Of a stretch of 64,000 nt of DNA, positions 27,200 through 36,200 are shown in pieces; the first letter of the stretch is position 1; each line of letters starts with the position of its first letter. The DNA is taken from positions 4,525,001 through 4,589,000 of the forward strand of contig NC_009901.1 in NCBI RefSeq assembly GCF_000018285.1, read 5' to 3'. Made by a program: the position numbers and the translations under genes. Origin of the DNA: Shewanella pealeana ATCC 700345. Its GTDB lineage: Bacteria > Pseudomonadota > Gammaproteobacteria > Enterobacterales > Shewanellaceae. The notes under the pieces are model-generated. The model searched no databases. It saw only the letters and a program-made list of their open reading frames with translations, and was not told where the DNA came from.

Positions 27200-28363
27200 T
27201 TATTGCTCCTTTGCCAATGTGATGAGCTCAGTGTCTTCAGTCTCAGCAAAGCCCTTTTTAGCCAAAATAGTGATAGGAATGAGCAGCAACAGAAATCCCC
27301 AGTAACTAGCCATCTGCGGCAGACTTGCGATCAAGCCTTGGCCATAACTCACCACAGCAATATGAGTTTCAATATAGTGGCTAGTCGGCATGATAACTCG
27401 CCACCACTGAGCAAGGACTGGCATCTCATGGACCGGGAAAGTCACCCCCATAAAAGCGAAGGCTGGGGCAAACATCGCGGTGCAGAAACTAATGACTCTA
27501 GCACTGTCTTTTAAGGCGAAGAAGATGGTCAGCACCATCAGCCAAACCGCTAGAAACATCAGGGTTTGCGCTATCAATAACACCGCAATACTGCCAGCAA
27601 TAGGCAGTCCCAAATACAGGTAAATAAGCGCTAACATAAAGCCCCCATGTAGTAATACTAGCGGCGTGTAAAATAGCACCTTAGCCGCTACCACTTTCCA
27701 CAATCCGAGGGCATACCACTGCTTAGTCGTATTCCAGCGTAACTCGCGATTAAGACTGTTAGCAAACACCATCATGGCCACCAACTGCAGCAGTGCAATC
27801 AACACCGGCGGTACTAAAAAGCCAACGTAGTTAGTATTACTGTTAAACAGCGCGGTGGTTTGACTATTAACTGGACTTAAGTTCACCGCAACTCTTTGCA
27901 TAGGTACACCAGCCGCGAGTAGTTTAAGCTCACCTAGCGGTTTGAGACCATCGGCCATACTTAACTGTAACTGGCTCGATAATAACTTACCGACCAATAG
28001 AAATTGGCTGTTATAGCGAATATCGATAATGGGGGTTTTAGCCGTCAGCAGATCACGCTTGAGTCCATAAGGCAACACCAGCAAGGCGTAAACTTCGCCT
28101 TGCTTCATCGCCGCCTCGGCACTCGGGATCCCAGTATAACTAATTGGCTTAGTCACCGGATTGGCTTGCAGCTGCCGCGCTAATGCTCGGCTGGTCTGAC
28201 TGTTATCTAAATCAACCACAGCAACGGGTAACTGCCTAGGTAGCCCCGCACTAAAAAGTAACCAAAGAGCAATGATGCTGATTAGCGGAATATAGCTTAT
28301 TAGCGCCAGCTGCCATGGATCATCCAACAGCGCAGCTAGCTCTCTCTTGAGCGCTTTAATCAA
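27200..28363 (-). CDS. ABC-2 type permease, first of pair
   Basis: The 387-residue inner-membrane protein has the same topology as its downstream neighbour: an N-terminal helix (about 18-40), a large periplasmic domain opening PVAVVDLDNSQTSRALARQL, and a C-terminal membrane bundle containing GVTFPVHEMPVLAQWWR. The pair should form the heterodimeric channel of an ABC exporter coupled to the HlyD and TolC proteins encoded upstream. The start is TTG at 28363 with GGGAG about 7 bases upstream; no nearby ATG fits. The gap to the HlyD gene is 30 bp. Confidence 0.9.
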   Translation of the reverse strand: MIKALKRELAALLDDPWQLALISYIPLISIIALWLLFSAGLPRQLPVAVVDLDNSQTSRALARQLQANPVTKPISYTGIPSAEAAMKQGEVYALLVLPYGLKRDLLTAKTPIIDIRYNSQFLLVGKLLSSQLQLSMADGLKPLGELKLLAAGVPMQRVAVNLSPVNSQTTALFNSNTNYVGFLVPPVLIALLQLVAMMVFANSLNRELRWNTTKQWYALGLWKVVAAKVLFYTPLVLLHGGFMLALIYLYLGLPIAGSIAVLLIAQTLMFLAVWLMVLTIFFALKDSARVISFCTAMFAPAFAFMGVTFPVHEMPVLAQWWRVIMPTSHYIETHIAVVSYGQGLIASLPQMASYWGFLLLLIPITILAKKGFAETEDTELITLAKEQ

Positions 28364-28393
28364 AGCCCAGCTCCCATCTGAGTGATCCCCAGT

Positions 28394-29365
28394 CTAAAGG
28401 GTGAACAGTATCGACATGCCGACTCTTAGATCTTTGATCGTCTCATTGGGACGCAGCTCAACTTCGAAGGTACGCATATCGAAGTCATGACCGCTCTCTG
28501 TGGCACGCCAGGTGGCAAACTCACCCATGACGCCAATATGACTCACAGTGAACTCCACTTCTCGCTCGAGTGCAGGGATAGTCAACTTAAGTACATCGCC
28601 TTGCTTGAACTTTTTAAGCTGATCCTCGCGCACTTGGAATACCGCCCAAGCATCATTCATATCGATTAAGCTGACTACCGGGAAGCCACTTGGTGCTAAT
28701 TCGCCAGCCTGCAGCAGTACCTCGCTGATCTCACCAGTTTTAGGTGAGCGCATTTGACTATCGGCAAGAATGGCAGAGACTTCGTTAACGGCACCTTCGG
28801 CCATACGCGCATTTCCGGCGGCTGCAGCCTTGGTTTCCACTCGTGCGCCTTCATCTGCCATCTGATACATGGCCAGTGCAGCTTGCTCGGTATACTTAGC
28901 CGCTTGCCACTGAGTAAAGGCTTCATCACGCTTCTGTCTTGCTAGCACGCCTTCATTAAATAGCACTTCGACGCGATCGAAGGTGGTGCGTGCTAACTTA
29001 GCCGCCGCCTGCGCTTTTAACCATTGCTCTTTAGAGGCGGCTATCTGCTGCTTACGTGCACCATTATCCGCTTCCTGCTGCATTGCCAGCGCCGCATCAC
29101 GGCCGCCTTCTGCCTGCATCAATTTAGCTTTAAGTTCTGGGCTATAGATGGCATATAGCAGATCGCCTTCATTAACCTTGTCGCCGCGACGAACCAAAAC
29201 CTCTTCGACTCGACCAGGAACTTTTGAGGAGATGTTGTACTCACGCGCCTCGATCTGCCCCTGCAGCAATTGTGGCTTAGGTGAATAAGCCAAGATTAAT
29301 CCATATACCAAAGCGCCAATTAAAACGATGAATGCCACTGCTGCCAAGATGCGATTAGTACGCAT
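28394..29365 (-). CDS. HlyD-family periplasmic adaptor (membrane fusion protein)
   Basis: The 323-residue protein has an N-terminal membrane anchor (about 7-27), a first lipoyl half EYNISSKVPGRVEEVLVRRGDKVNEGD, a long alpha-helical hairpin rich in Ala/Gln/Lys (about 80-190), a second lipoyl half, and a beta-barrel end with VAPSGFPVVSLID-like sequence. It bridges the inner-membrane permeases and the TolC channel, like E. coli YbhG or YhiI. The ATG at 29365 has AAGGGG upstream and lies 11 bp inside the end of the TolC gene, so translation is probably coupled. Confidence 0.92.
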   Translation of the reverse strand: MRTNRILAAVAFIVLIGALVYGLILAYSPKPQLLQGQIEAREYNISSKVPGRVEEVLVRRGDKVNEGDLLYAIYSPELKAKLMQAEGGRDAALAMQQEADNGARKQQIAASKEQWLKAQAAAKLARTTFDRVEVLFNEGVLARQKRDEAFTQWQAAKYTEQAALAMYQMADEGARVETKAAAAGNARMAEGAVNEVSAILADSQMRSPKTGEISEVLLQAGELAPSGFPVVSLIDMNDAWAVFQVREDQLKKFKQGDVLKLTIPALEREVEFTVSHIGVMGEFATWRATESGHDFDMRTFEVELRPNETIKDLRVGMSILFTL

Positions 29366-30752
29366 TGGTGTCCCCTTGCTTAATACTTCTACCTATAAAT
29401 TCATCAAGCTGACCGCTTATTGCCATCAGTCTTGCGTATGCTTGTACATATCGATATTGCGCCCCAAGCTGCCGGGTGGCGACCGCGTTAAGCTTAAGCT
29501 CTGCATCCACCTTTTCGATTGAGGTCGACAGGCCCTGCTTAAAGGCGATATCTCGAAGTCGCTTATTCTCTAGGGCTAGGCTCATGGATGTGTTTAGCGA
29601 CACCACCTCTTCTTGCGCCTGCAACAGCTGGCGATAACTCTGATCCAACAATAAGCTCAGATCTTGTTGGGTCTGCGCCTTAGTATATCTAGCCTGCAAC
29701 AACGCGCTCTTTGCCGCTTCCACCTTACCACCACGCCCATCACGGCTCAGTAGTGGCACAGTAACTCCCACTCCTAACATCCAGTCCGGTTCCATCTGGG
29801 AAAATAGGCTGTCATCTTCATAGAGGGTGTAATTACCGTATAGAAAAACCGTCGGTAAATAGCTGCCTTTCTCGACATCAACCAAGCCTTGAGCCTGCGC
29901 TTCTTTAGCCTCGAGCAACTTCAATGCAGGATGTTGATTAAGAGTGAGTTGCGTCAATTGCGGTAATGAAGGCGCACTATGCAACATAAATAACGGCGAA
30001 GTGGTATCGACCTCTCGCTCATGCAGCATTCTAGACAGAGCGATCATCGCCATTTCAGACTGGCGTTTAGCACTGCCATAACTGACGCGGGCATTTTCCA
30101 GTGCGACTTGAGCGTTGAGTCGCTCAACCTTGGCTATTTGACCTTGCTGTTCCAGCTTTTCGGCTTGAGATGCGTGTAACGTGAGCGAGTCCACCAGCTC
30201 AGATTGGGTTTGTGTTAGCGCCTCAGTCACTGCCACGGCATAATATCTGTCAACCAACTGCACAAATAGATCGCGGCTTGTTAGCTTAAGCTCTTGCTCT
30301 TTCTCGGCAACATGGGCCTCGTGGATCCCTTGGGCTGCAGAAATTTTACCACCTGTGTAAATAGGCCACATAGCCTGTAGGCTTGAGCGAAAGATATCTT
30401 GCTCGGTAAAGGGAGTGACAAACATTGAACCCGGGATCCCGGCGAGGGCGCCACCGAGGGCTGGCGGTAAGCTAGCAGGATCGAGGGAGGCAAGCGGATT
30501 AAGATCCCGCAGATCTAATTCTATCGGCTTTTCTAAACGTGTATAGCTACCAGTGAGGTTAATTGAGGGCAGGTTCATATCCTCACCCGCATCTCGTTCG
30601 GCCGCTGCGCGATTGACCTCTTGAGCCCCCGCTTGCAATTTATCACTGACATTAACCAGCTGCTGCCAAGCCTGATCGAAGGCCATGGTTTTAGCCTGGG
30701 CTGTTAACGGCAAGACTAGCAAAAGAGCACACAACGAACGTTTCATCGACAC
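29355..30752 (-). CDS. TolC-family outer-membrane efflux protein
   Basis: The 465-residue protein has a signal peptide ending AQA, followed by the two-fold repeated coiled-coil and beta architecture of TolC: two long helical regions rich in Gln, Glu and Ala, and strands such as PTVFLYGNYTLYEDDS. As first gene of the operon it gives the outer-membrane exit for the HlyD/ABC-2 system. A palindrome next to its ribosome site suggests repressor control. TAGAGGTG serves as the ribosome site. Confidence 0.92.
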   Translation of the reverse strand: MSMKRSLCALLLVLPLTAQAKTMAFDQAWQQLVNVSDKLQAGAQEVNRAAAERDAGEDMNLPSINLTGSYTRLEKPIELDLRDLNPLASLDPASLPPALGGALAGIPGSMFVTPFTEQDIFRSSLQAMWPIYTGGKISAAQGIHEAHVAEKEQELKLTSRDLFVQLVDRYYAVAVTEALTQTQSELVDSLTLHASQAEKLEQQGQIAKVERLNAQVALENARVSYGSAKRQSEMAMIALSRMLHEREVDTTSPLFMLHSAPSLPQLTQLTLNQHPALKLLEAKEAQAQGLVDVEKGSYLPTVFLYGNYTLYEDDSLFSQMEPDWMLGVGVTVPLLSRDGRGGKVEAAKSALLQARYTKAQTQQDLSLLLDQSYRQLLQAQEEVVSLNTSMSLALENKRLRDIAFKQGLSTSIEKVDAELKLNAVATRQLGAQYRYVQAYARLMAISGQLDEFIGRSIKQGDTNAY

Positions 30753-30755
30753 CTC

Positions 30756-30771
30756 TAGAGTATTTACTCTA
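30756..30771. promoter_or_regulatory. Perfect 16-bp palindrome, likely repressor operator
   Basis: TAGAGTATTTACTCTA is a perfect palindrome that touches the ribosome site of the efflux operon, 4 bases before the start codon. Its form (GAGTA/TACTC half-sites) resembles TetR-family operators. No regulator gene is adjacent, so the repressor would have to act in trans. Confidence 0.5.
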
Positions 30772-30808
30772 ATTAATTACTGGATTCTAGCATTGCTAAG
30801 TTTTGCTC

Positions 30809-30847
30809 GCTAGGATTTAGTCGATTATTTGCTCGCTAAATCCTAGC
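30809..30847. promoter_or_regulatory. 12-bp inverted repeat upstream of the efflux operon
   Basis: GCTAGGATTTAG and its exact complement flank a 15-base spacer; TTTGCTCGCTA also recurs as a direct repeat (30803 and 30828). It lies between the tldD stop at 30864 and the TolC start. It could be a tldD-side termination hairpin on the minus strand, though no T-run follows, or part of the efflux promoter. Confidence 0.4.
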
Positions 30848-30863
30848 TTGTGCTGCAGTTTGA

Positions 30864-32312
30864 CTAAGCAGTACCGCCAACGGTCAATTTGTCCAGTTTT
30901 AATGTAGGTTGGCCCACACCGACAGGCACGCTTTGGCCATCTTTACCACAAACACCCACGCCCTTATCCAGCGCTAGATCGTTACCAACCATAGAGATCT
31001 GGCTCATCGACTCTGGACCATTGCCAATCAGAGTTGCGCCTTTGATCGGCTGAGTGATCTCACCGTTTTCAATCAAGTAAGCTTCTGATGCAGAGAACAC
31101 AAACTTACCCGAAGTAATATCCACCTGACCGCCGCCAAAGTTAGGTGCGTATACCCCTTTCTTAACCGATTTGATGATCTCAGCAGGATCAGACTCGCCC
31201 GCTTCCATATAAGTATTGGTCATGCGTGGCATAGGAAGATGAGCATAAGATTCGCGACGGCCGTTACCGGTAGACTGCTCACCCATCAAGCGCGCGTTGA
31301 GCTTGTCTTGCATATAGCCTTTCAAGATCCCGTTTTCGATCAGTACCGTCTTCTGAGTAGGTACGCCTTCATCATCGATAGATAATGATCCACGTCGATT
31401 AGCTATGGTGCCATCGTCAACCACTGTCACTAACTCTGACGCCACCTGCTGACCGACCTTGCCACTAAAGGCACTGCTGCCCTTACGGTTAAAGTCGCCT
31501 TCTAGGCCGTGACCCACGGCTTCGTGCAGTAGTACACCTGGCCAGCCTGCACCGAGTACCACAGGCATTTCGCCTGCTGGAGCGTCGATGGCTAGTAAGT
31601 TTACTTGCGCTTGGCGCACAGCCTCACGGGCAAAACCAAAGCAATATGGCAAACCATCGTCGCCATCTTCTAGCAACACACTGTAGTCGTGACGTCCGCC
31701 GCCACCAGAAGCGCCGCGTTCACGCTTGCCGTCGTCTTCTAAAATCACGCTACAGTTAAAGCGCACTAACGGACGAATATCTGCCGCTAAAGTCCCGTCA
31801 CTCGCCGCGACTAAAATCTCTTCATGCACGCCAGACAGGCTCACTACAACCTGAATAATGCGGCTGTCTAGGCTGCGAATATACACATCGGCCTGCTTTA
31901 GCAGCTCAATCTTTTTCACCTCTTCCATCGCGGCGATAGGATCTGAGCTGATATAGAGCGCCTTGCTCTGCTGCTGCTTCCAGGCATTGACCTTACCTTC
32001 ACCGCCGGCGATAGCAATACCACGCGCCGCTGTTGCCGCAGCCTCTAGTGCCGCTGGCGTAATCTCATCGGCGTAAGCAAAACCGGTTTTTTCGCCGGTA
32101 ATAGCTCGAACACCCACGCCACGTTCAATATGAAAGCTACCGTCTTTAACGATGCCATCTTCCAGTACCCAAGATTCATGACGGCTGCCTTGAAAGTAAA
32201 GGTCTGAGAAGTCAATTTGATGCTGGTGGATCTGCTTTAAATAGCTTTGTAGATCATCTAATGCTAGCCCATCTTGCAATAAGCTCTGTCCAACTTGAGT
32301 TAAAAATGGCAT
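30864..32312 (-). CDS. tldD: TldD, metalloprotease subunit
   Basis: The 482-residue protein aligns end to end with E. coli TldD (481). The zinc motif [12 protein letters not shown] is intact, and the conserved [15 protein letters not shown] and [20 protein letters not shown] segments are present. With PmbA it forms the TldD/E protease that processes peptides such as microcins and degrades CcdA in E. coli. The frame reaches 32378, but alignment and the AGAGAAG ribosome site favour the ATG at 32312. It is last in the mreB-to-tldD block. Confidence 0.96.
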   Translation of the reverse strand: MPFLTQVGQSLLQDGLALDDLQSYLKQIHQHQIDFSDLYFQGSRHESWVLEDGIVKDGSFHIERGVGVRAITGEKTGFAYADEITPAALEAAATAARGIAIAGGEGKVNAWKQQQSKALYISSDPIAAMEEVKKIELLKQADVYIRSLDSRIIQVVVSLSGVHEEILVAASDGTLAADIRPLVRFNCSVILEDDGKRERGASGGGGRHDYSVLLEDGDDGLPYCFGFAREAVRQAQVNLLAIDAPAGEMPVVLGAGWPGVLLHEAVGHGLEGDFNRKGSSAFSGKVGQQVASELVTVVDDGTIANRRGSLSIDDEGVPTQKTVLIENGILKGYMQDKLNARLMGEQSTGNGRRESYAHLPMPRMTNTYMEAGESDPAEIIKSVKKGVYAPNFGGGQVDITSGKFVFSASEAYLIENGEITQPIKGATLIGNGPESMSQISMVGNDLALDKGVGVCGKDGQSVPVGVGQPTLKLDKLTVGGTA

Positions 32313-32421
32313 CTCTTCTCTCTTCATATTGATTCGATAAAACATTTCGGTAAACAGAGTCTCACGCGTGAGCCTCAATTTACCTTAAATTTATGGTTCG
32401 ACTTGCTCTTAGTATTTGGTC

Positions 32422-33261
32422 TTAGCTGTGCGACTTAAGTACTGGCTTGGCAAATCGATTATGCGTCATCACAGGCATCTTAGCGCGGATATCTTGCAAG
32501 CTTTGCAGCTCCACTTGCGCTTGTAGCCAACCGGTTCCCTGCAGCTTTTGCACTAGAATCTCTCCCCACGGGCTGACTATCATACTTTGCCCCCAGGTCT
32601 CTCGGCTACCCTGATTATGTTGCCCCCACTGGGCTGCACCTAAAATAAAGCACTGGGTTTCGATAGCGCGGGCCTGTAGTAGTATCTGCCAATGAGCTTG
32701 CCCCGTCACCTTAGTGAATGCGGCAGGAACGGCAATAAGCTCGGCTCCAGCTTCTCGCAGAGCCCTAAAAAGATCTGGGAAACGTATGTCGTAACAGATT
32801 GCCAGCCCCACTTTACCCATTGGCGTATCGACCACAACTATCTGCTCACCCGGGCAGAATGCATCGCTCTCGCGATACTGCTTAGTGCCATCAGTCACCT
32901 CGACATCGAACAGGTGCAGCTTATCGTACTGGCCCAATATGCTACCGTCTGTATCAAATACATAGCAGCGATTGTAGACCCGACCATCTTCGGCCAAAAT
33001 CGGAATACTCCCCGCCACCATCACTACCCGATAGCGTTTCGCTAACTCAGACAGTGCCTGTCTAAGCGGGCTTTGCTCTGCGTCGGTCGCATATTCTAGT
33101 TGCTGGCTTTCATAACCTCCGAACAGTAGGCAACATTCTGGCAAAACCACCAGTTGCGGCTCATCGCTATGGCGCGGTAATTGATTAAGCTGCGACTCGA
33201 TAAACGCTAGATTGTCCGCTACGTTGCGGCTGCTTTGACATTGCAGTAGGCTGACTTGCAT
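32422..33261 (-). CDS. Nitrilase-family carbon-nitrogen hydrolase (Nit/deaminated glutathione amidase type)
   Basis: The 279-residue cytoplasmic hydrolase has the complete Glu-Lys-Cys triad: Glu42 in LPECC, Lys114 in YDKLHLFDV and Cys156 in AICYDIRFPD. The KLHLFDV sequence and length fit the Nit1/Nit2-like branch that repairs deaminated glutathione, also found in E. coli YbeM. The start MQVSLLQ is the canonical family start, which means the gene overlaps the end of yhdP by 77 bp. Position between yhdP and tldD is usual in Shewanella and Vibrio. Confidence 0.92.
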   Translation of the reverse strand: MQVSLLQCQSSRNVADNLAFIESQLNQLPRHSDEPQLVVLPECCLLFGGYESQQLEYATDAEQSPLRQALSELAKRYRVVMVAGSIPILAEDGRVYNRCYVFDTDGSILGQYDKLHLFDVEVTDGTKQYRESDAFCPGEQIVVVDTPMGKVGLAICYDIRFPDLFRALREAGAELIAVPAAFTKVTGQAHWQILLQARAIETQCFILGAAQWGQHNQGSRETWGQSMIVSPWGEILVQKLQGTGWLQAQVELQSLQDIRAKMPVMTHNRFAKPVLKSHS

Positions 33262-36200
33262 CTACATCTCCCTCTAGTTTCCCGTCCGATGTCTGGTTCA
33301 ATAACGATTCGTTCAATGGCGACTCAGCCAGTGATGACTCGCTCAATGATGACTCGGCTTGGATCTTGCTCTGCTCTACCTGCTCGCTCGGCTGACTCTC
33401 AACCACAGTTAGCTTTGCAGGTTCCTTGCGACTTTCAACAAAATCTGTGTTCGCAGGCGTAATCGCCTTAAGTTCGACGCCAGATACTGGCTTATCTTTG
33501 CCTGCTAATTCCTGTACCTCAGCTTTAATCTCTGTACCAAGCTCAGCTTGAACGCTCACTCCTGTGGCTGTTTTCCCCATGACTTGTGGGCCCACAGGCA
33601 CTTGCTGACTCCCCGGCTCGACAGCCTTCTTTGGCAGCACAGATTCAGGGATCTCTATCTCTTTACTCTTACGCTCTAGCTCTTCGAGCTTAGGTTCTGA
33701 CATGGTACCCGTGAGCCTAAAGCGGATCTCAGAGATCACCTCTATCACAGGCTCTAGCACTTTGGTCAGTGCAAATGCACCTAGACCAAACGTCCAACCG
33801 CCGGTACTGAGTAAGACAACTGTCGGCACACTAGAGGCCAACTGCGGAACGAAACGAATATCATAATTAAGGCTCTCGGTAGTCAAGTCGGTATAACCCC
33901 GCACTCGCATATTGCCCGCTACCGCCTTCATCTCAGTGTCCGTTGTCTTTACCACGCCATTATCTAGCTTTAACGTGCCGTGAAAAGAATCGAAGTAGAG
34001 GCCTTTACCGAAGACATCGGAAAAGTCTAATGACAGCTTTCTTAACAGCGAATCTAAACTAAATAGCGAGAAGATCCGCGCGCCTTTATCACTGACTTCA
34101 GAAAGGTGGCCCTTGCCTAGCTCAAAACTCACGTCACCATTAAGCGTCTCGAGCGAAAATGCATAGGGTGCTCCCGTCCAAGAGATCTCGGCTTTGACCT
34201 CTGTCGGCGCATTCTTAAGTCCAGGATCGATACCTAGCTGCTCTGACAGATAGTCAAATTTAGTAGCGTCTAAGTTGAGCTTAAATGAGGTCAAATTCTT
34301 GCCCTCGCTCATATCCCAATCCCCCGTCCCTTTAAGCTTCACGTTTGGTGTCGTTAAAGAAACTGTCTGGATCTGATAAGATCCGTCCTTTGGCGTACCC
34401 TGCAGTACCAAGTGGCCTAAGGAGCGACCGTAAAGGGAGAAGTCATCGACATCGACCGCCAACGGAGGCAAGTTAGCCATAATGGTATCTGACTTATAGT
34501 GCGCATTCTCTTCACTGCGCATTTTAGGCGCCATATGGAATTTACTCGCCACCAGTTTTAAGCCTTGATTGGCCCAGTCTGGATAAAAGTCGATACGACC
34601 ATCAAACTGCTTTGAAGTCACGTCGAAACGCCATGCATGTTCGGTTGGCGCTGCGCTAAACGCCATATCTTCTAGTGGCTGCCCCATAAAATCAAATTGA
34701 TTAAACTCGGCATCGATCGACGCCAAAGGCGGAAAGAACGCTGCCTTCTCTTGACCTATATCATCGGTCGCCAGCTTGGTTACATCACTTTGACTAACGA
34801 AGCCTTGAATGATTGGCAACCAAGGAGAAAACTCCGTGCTATCGAGATCGATCTGCAGGTGGCCCTGACTCTTGCGTAACTGATCTCCAGGCTTAAATAA
34901 GCGCCCTAAGAGTAGATCGAAATGCGCCAAGGCATTGCCCGAGTCGGCATCGAAACCACCCCAAAACTCCAACTGCTTATCGAGCTTAATGCCTAGAGAG
35001 GCCTGCTTGTTATCCCCGATCAGCTCTGCCACCAGCAGCTTAGCTTCATCCGGTTTCTTAGCAAAAGGGGCTGGTAGATTAAGCTCGGCGCCAACAAGAT
35101 CTGTTTCTACCCGTGCTTGAACTCGATAACCTAATGGATCGAACACCAGCGTAAGATCGCCAGTCCAATCGACCTCACCCGAATAATACTCGCTCAATGG
35201 GTTATCTAACTCTGCAGGTAAGTCGGCTAACTGCCACTGTCCCTTAAGGCTCACATCGACACCGTAATTTTGGCTCATGCTTTCACTGTTAAAACTCAGC
35301 TGTAGTGGCTGCTTATACATGATGGCATTGAGATCGCTTCCTGTGACCACATCATTGATAAACTGGATCTGTCCTGTGAGCTTCTCTAGCTGGATCCCGG
35401 GCTCAGTGATGTAGACCGGGGTATCTTTAAAGTTAACCGTGCCTTTAATGATCTCAGACTCACCATCATAAAGCGGGATGCTTAAATCGATTTGACCGGT
35501 AATATCGCCTGCTATCTGCACCACATCGAGCGTGGCACCGACAGAGTCTACCAAGGGCGATTGCTGGATCACCTCATTAGCTGCTTCCGCTTTAGTCGCA
35601 AGATCGGCTTTAACCGTCAGTAGACTCTTTTCTCCCAAGGCCGGAATACCGATATATGCGCCATCGGCTTTAACGTCCAGTAGTTGTCCCTGATTAACCC
35701 AAAGATCCATGGCATCGTTTTCAAAGAGAGCCGACAAGTTAAGTTTATCTACGGCAGGCCAGGTATCTTGAAACTCAAACTCGGCCTCAGCTAAGGTAAA
35801 GCCCGCTTGAAATATGCCATCGTGTTGAGCATACGGGTAGCCGCTAAAGGCGCCGTGCCATACCACTATAGCGTCATCGGTTTTACCCGCCTTTAACGCC
35901 CCGGTAAGGTAAGTGACCAGATCCTTGCTCATGCCTTTCAATGGAAAATACAAGTGTGCCTTAGCGACATCATGGATATCGACATTAGCCAGTAACGCCA
36001 TATGCACCGCATCGGCAAACTCCAGACGCACACCTGCGTCAATATCGAGATCTGAATTACTAAAATGCACCTTAGGTAAAGAGAGTGCTAAGTCGCTAAA
36101 GTTAAAGTCACCCGTCAATGCATCCCCTTTAAATTGAAGGGGCGCTGCAAAACCACCATTAAAGTCGATAGTGTACTGCTGCTGTGGTAGCTCAAAACTC

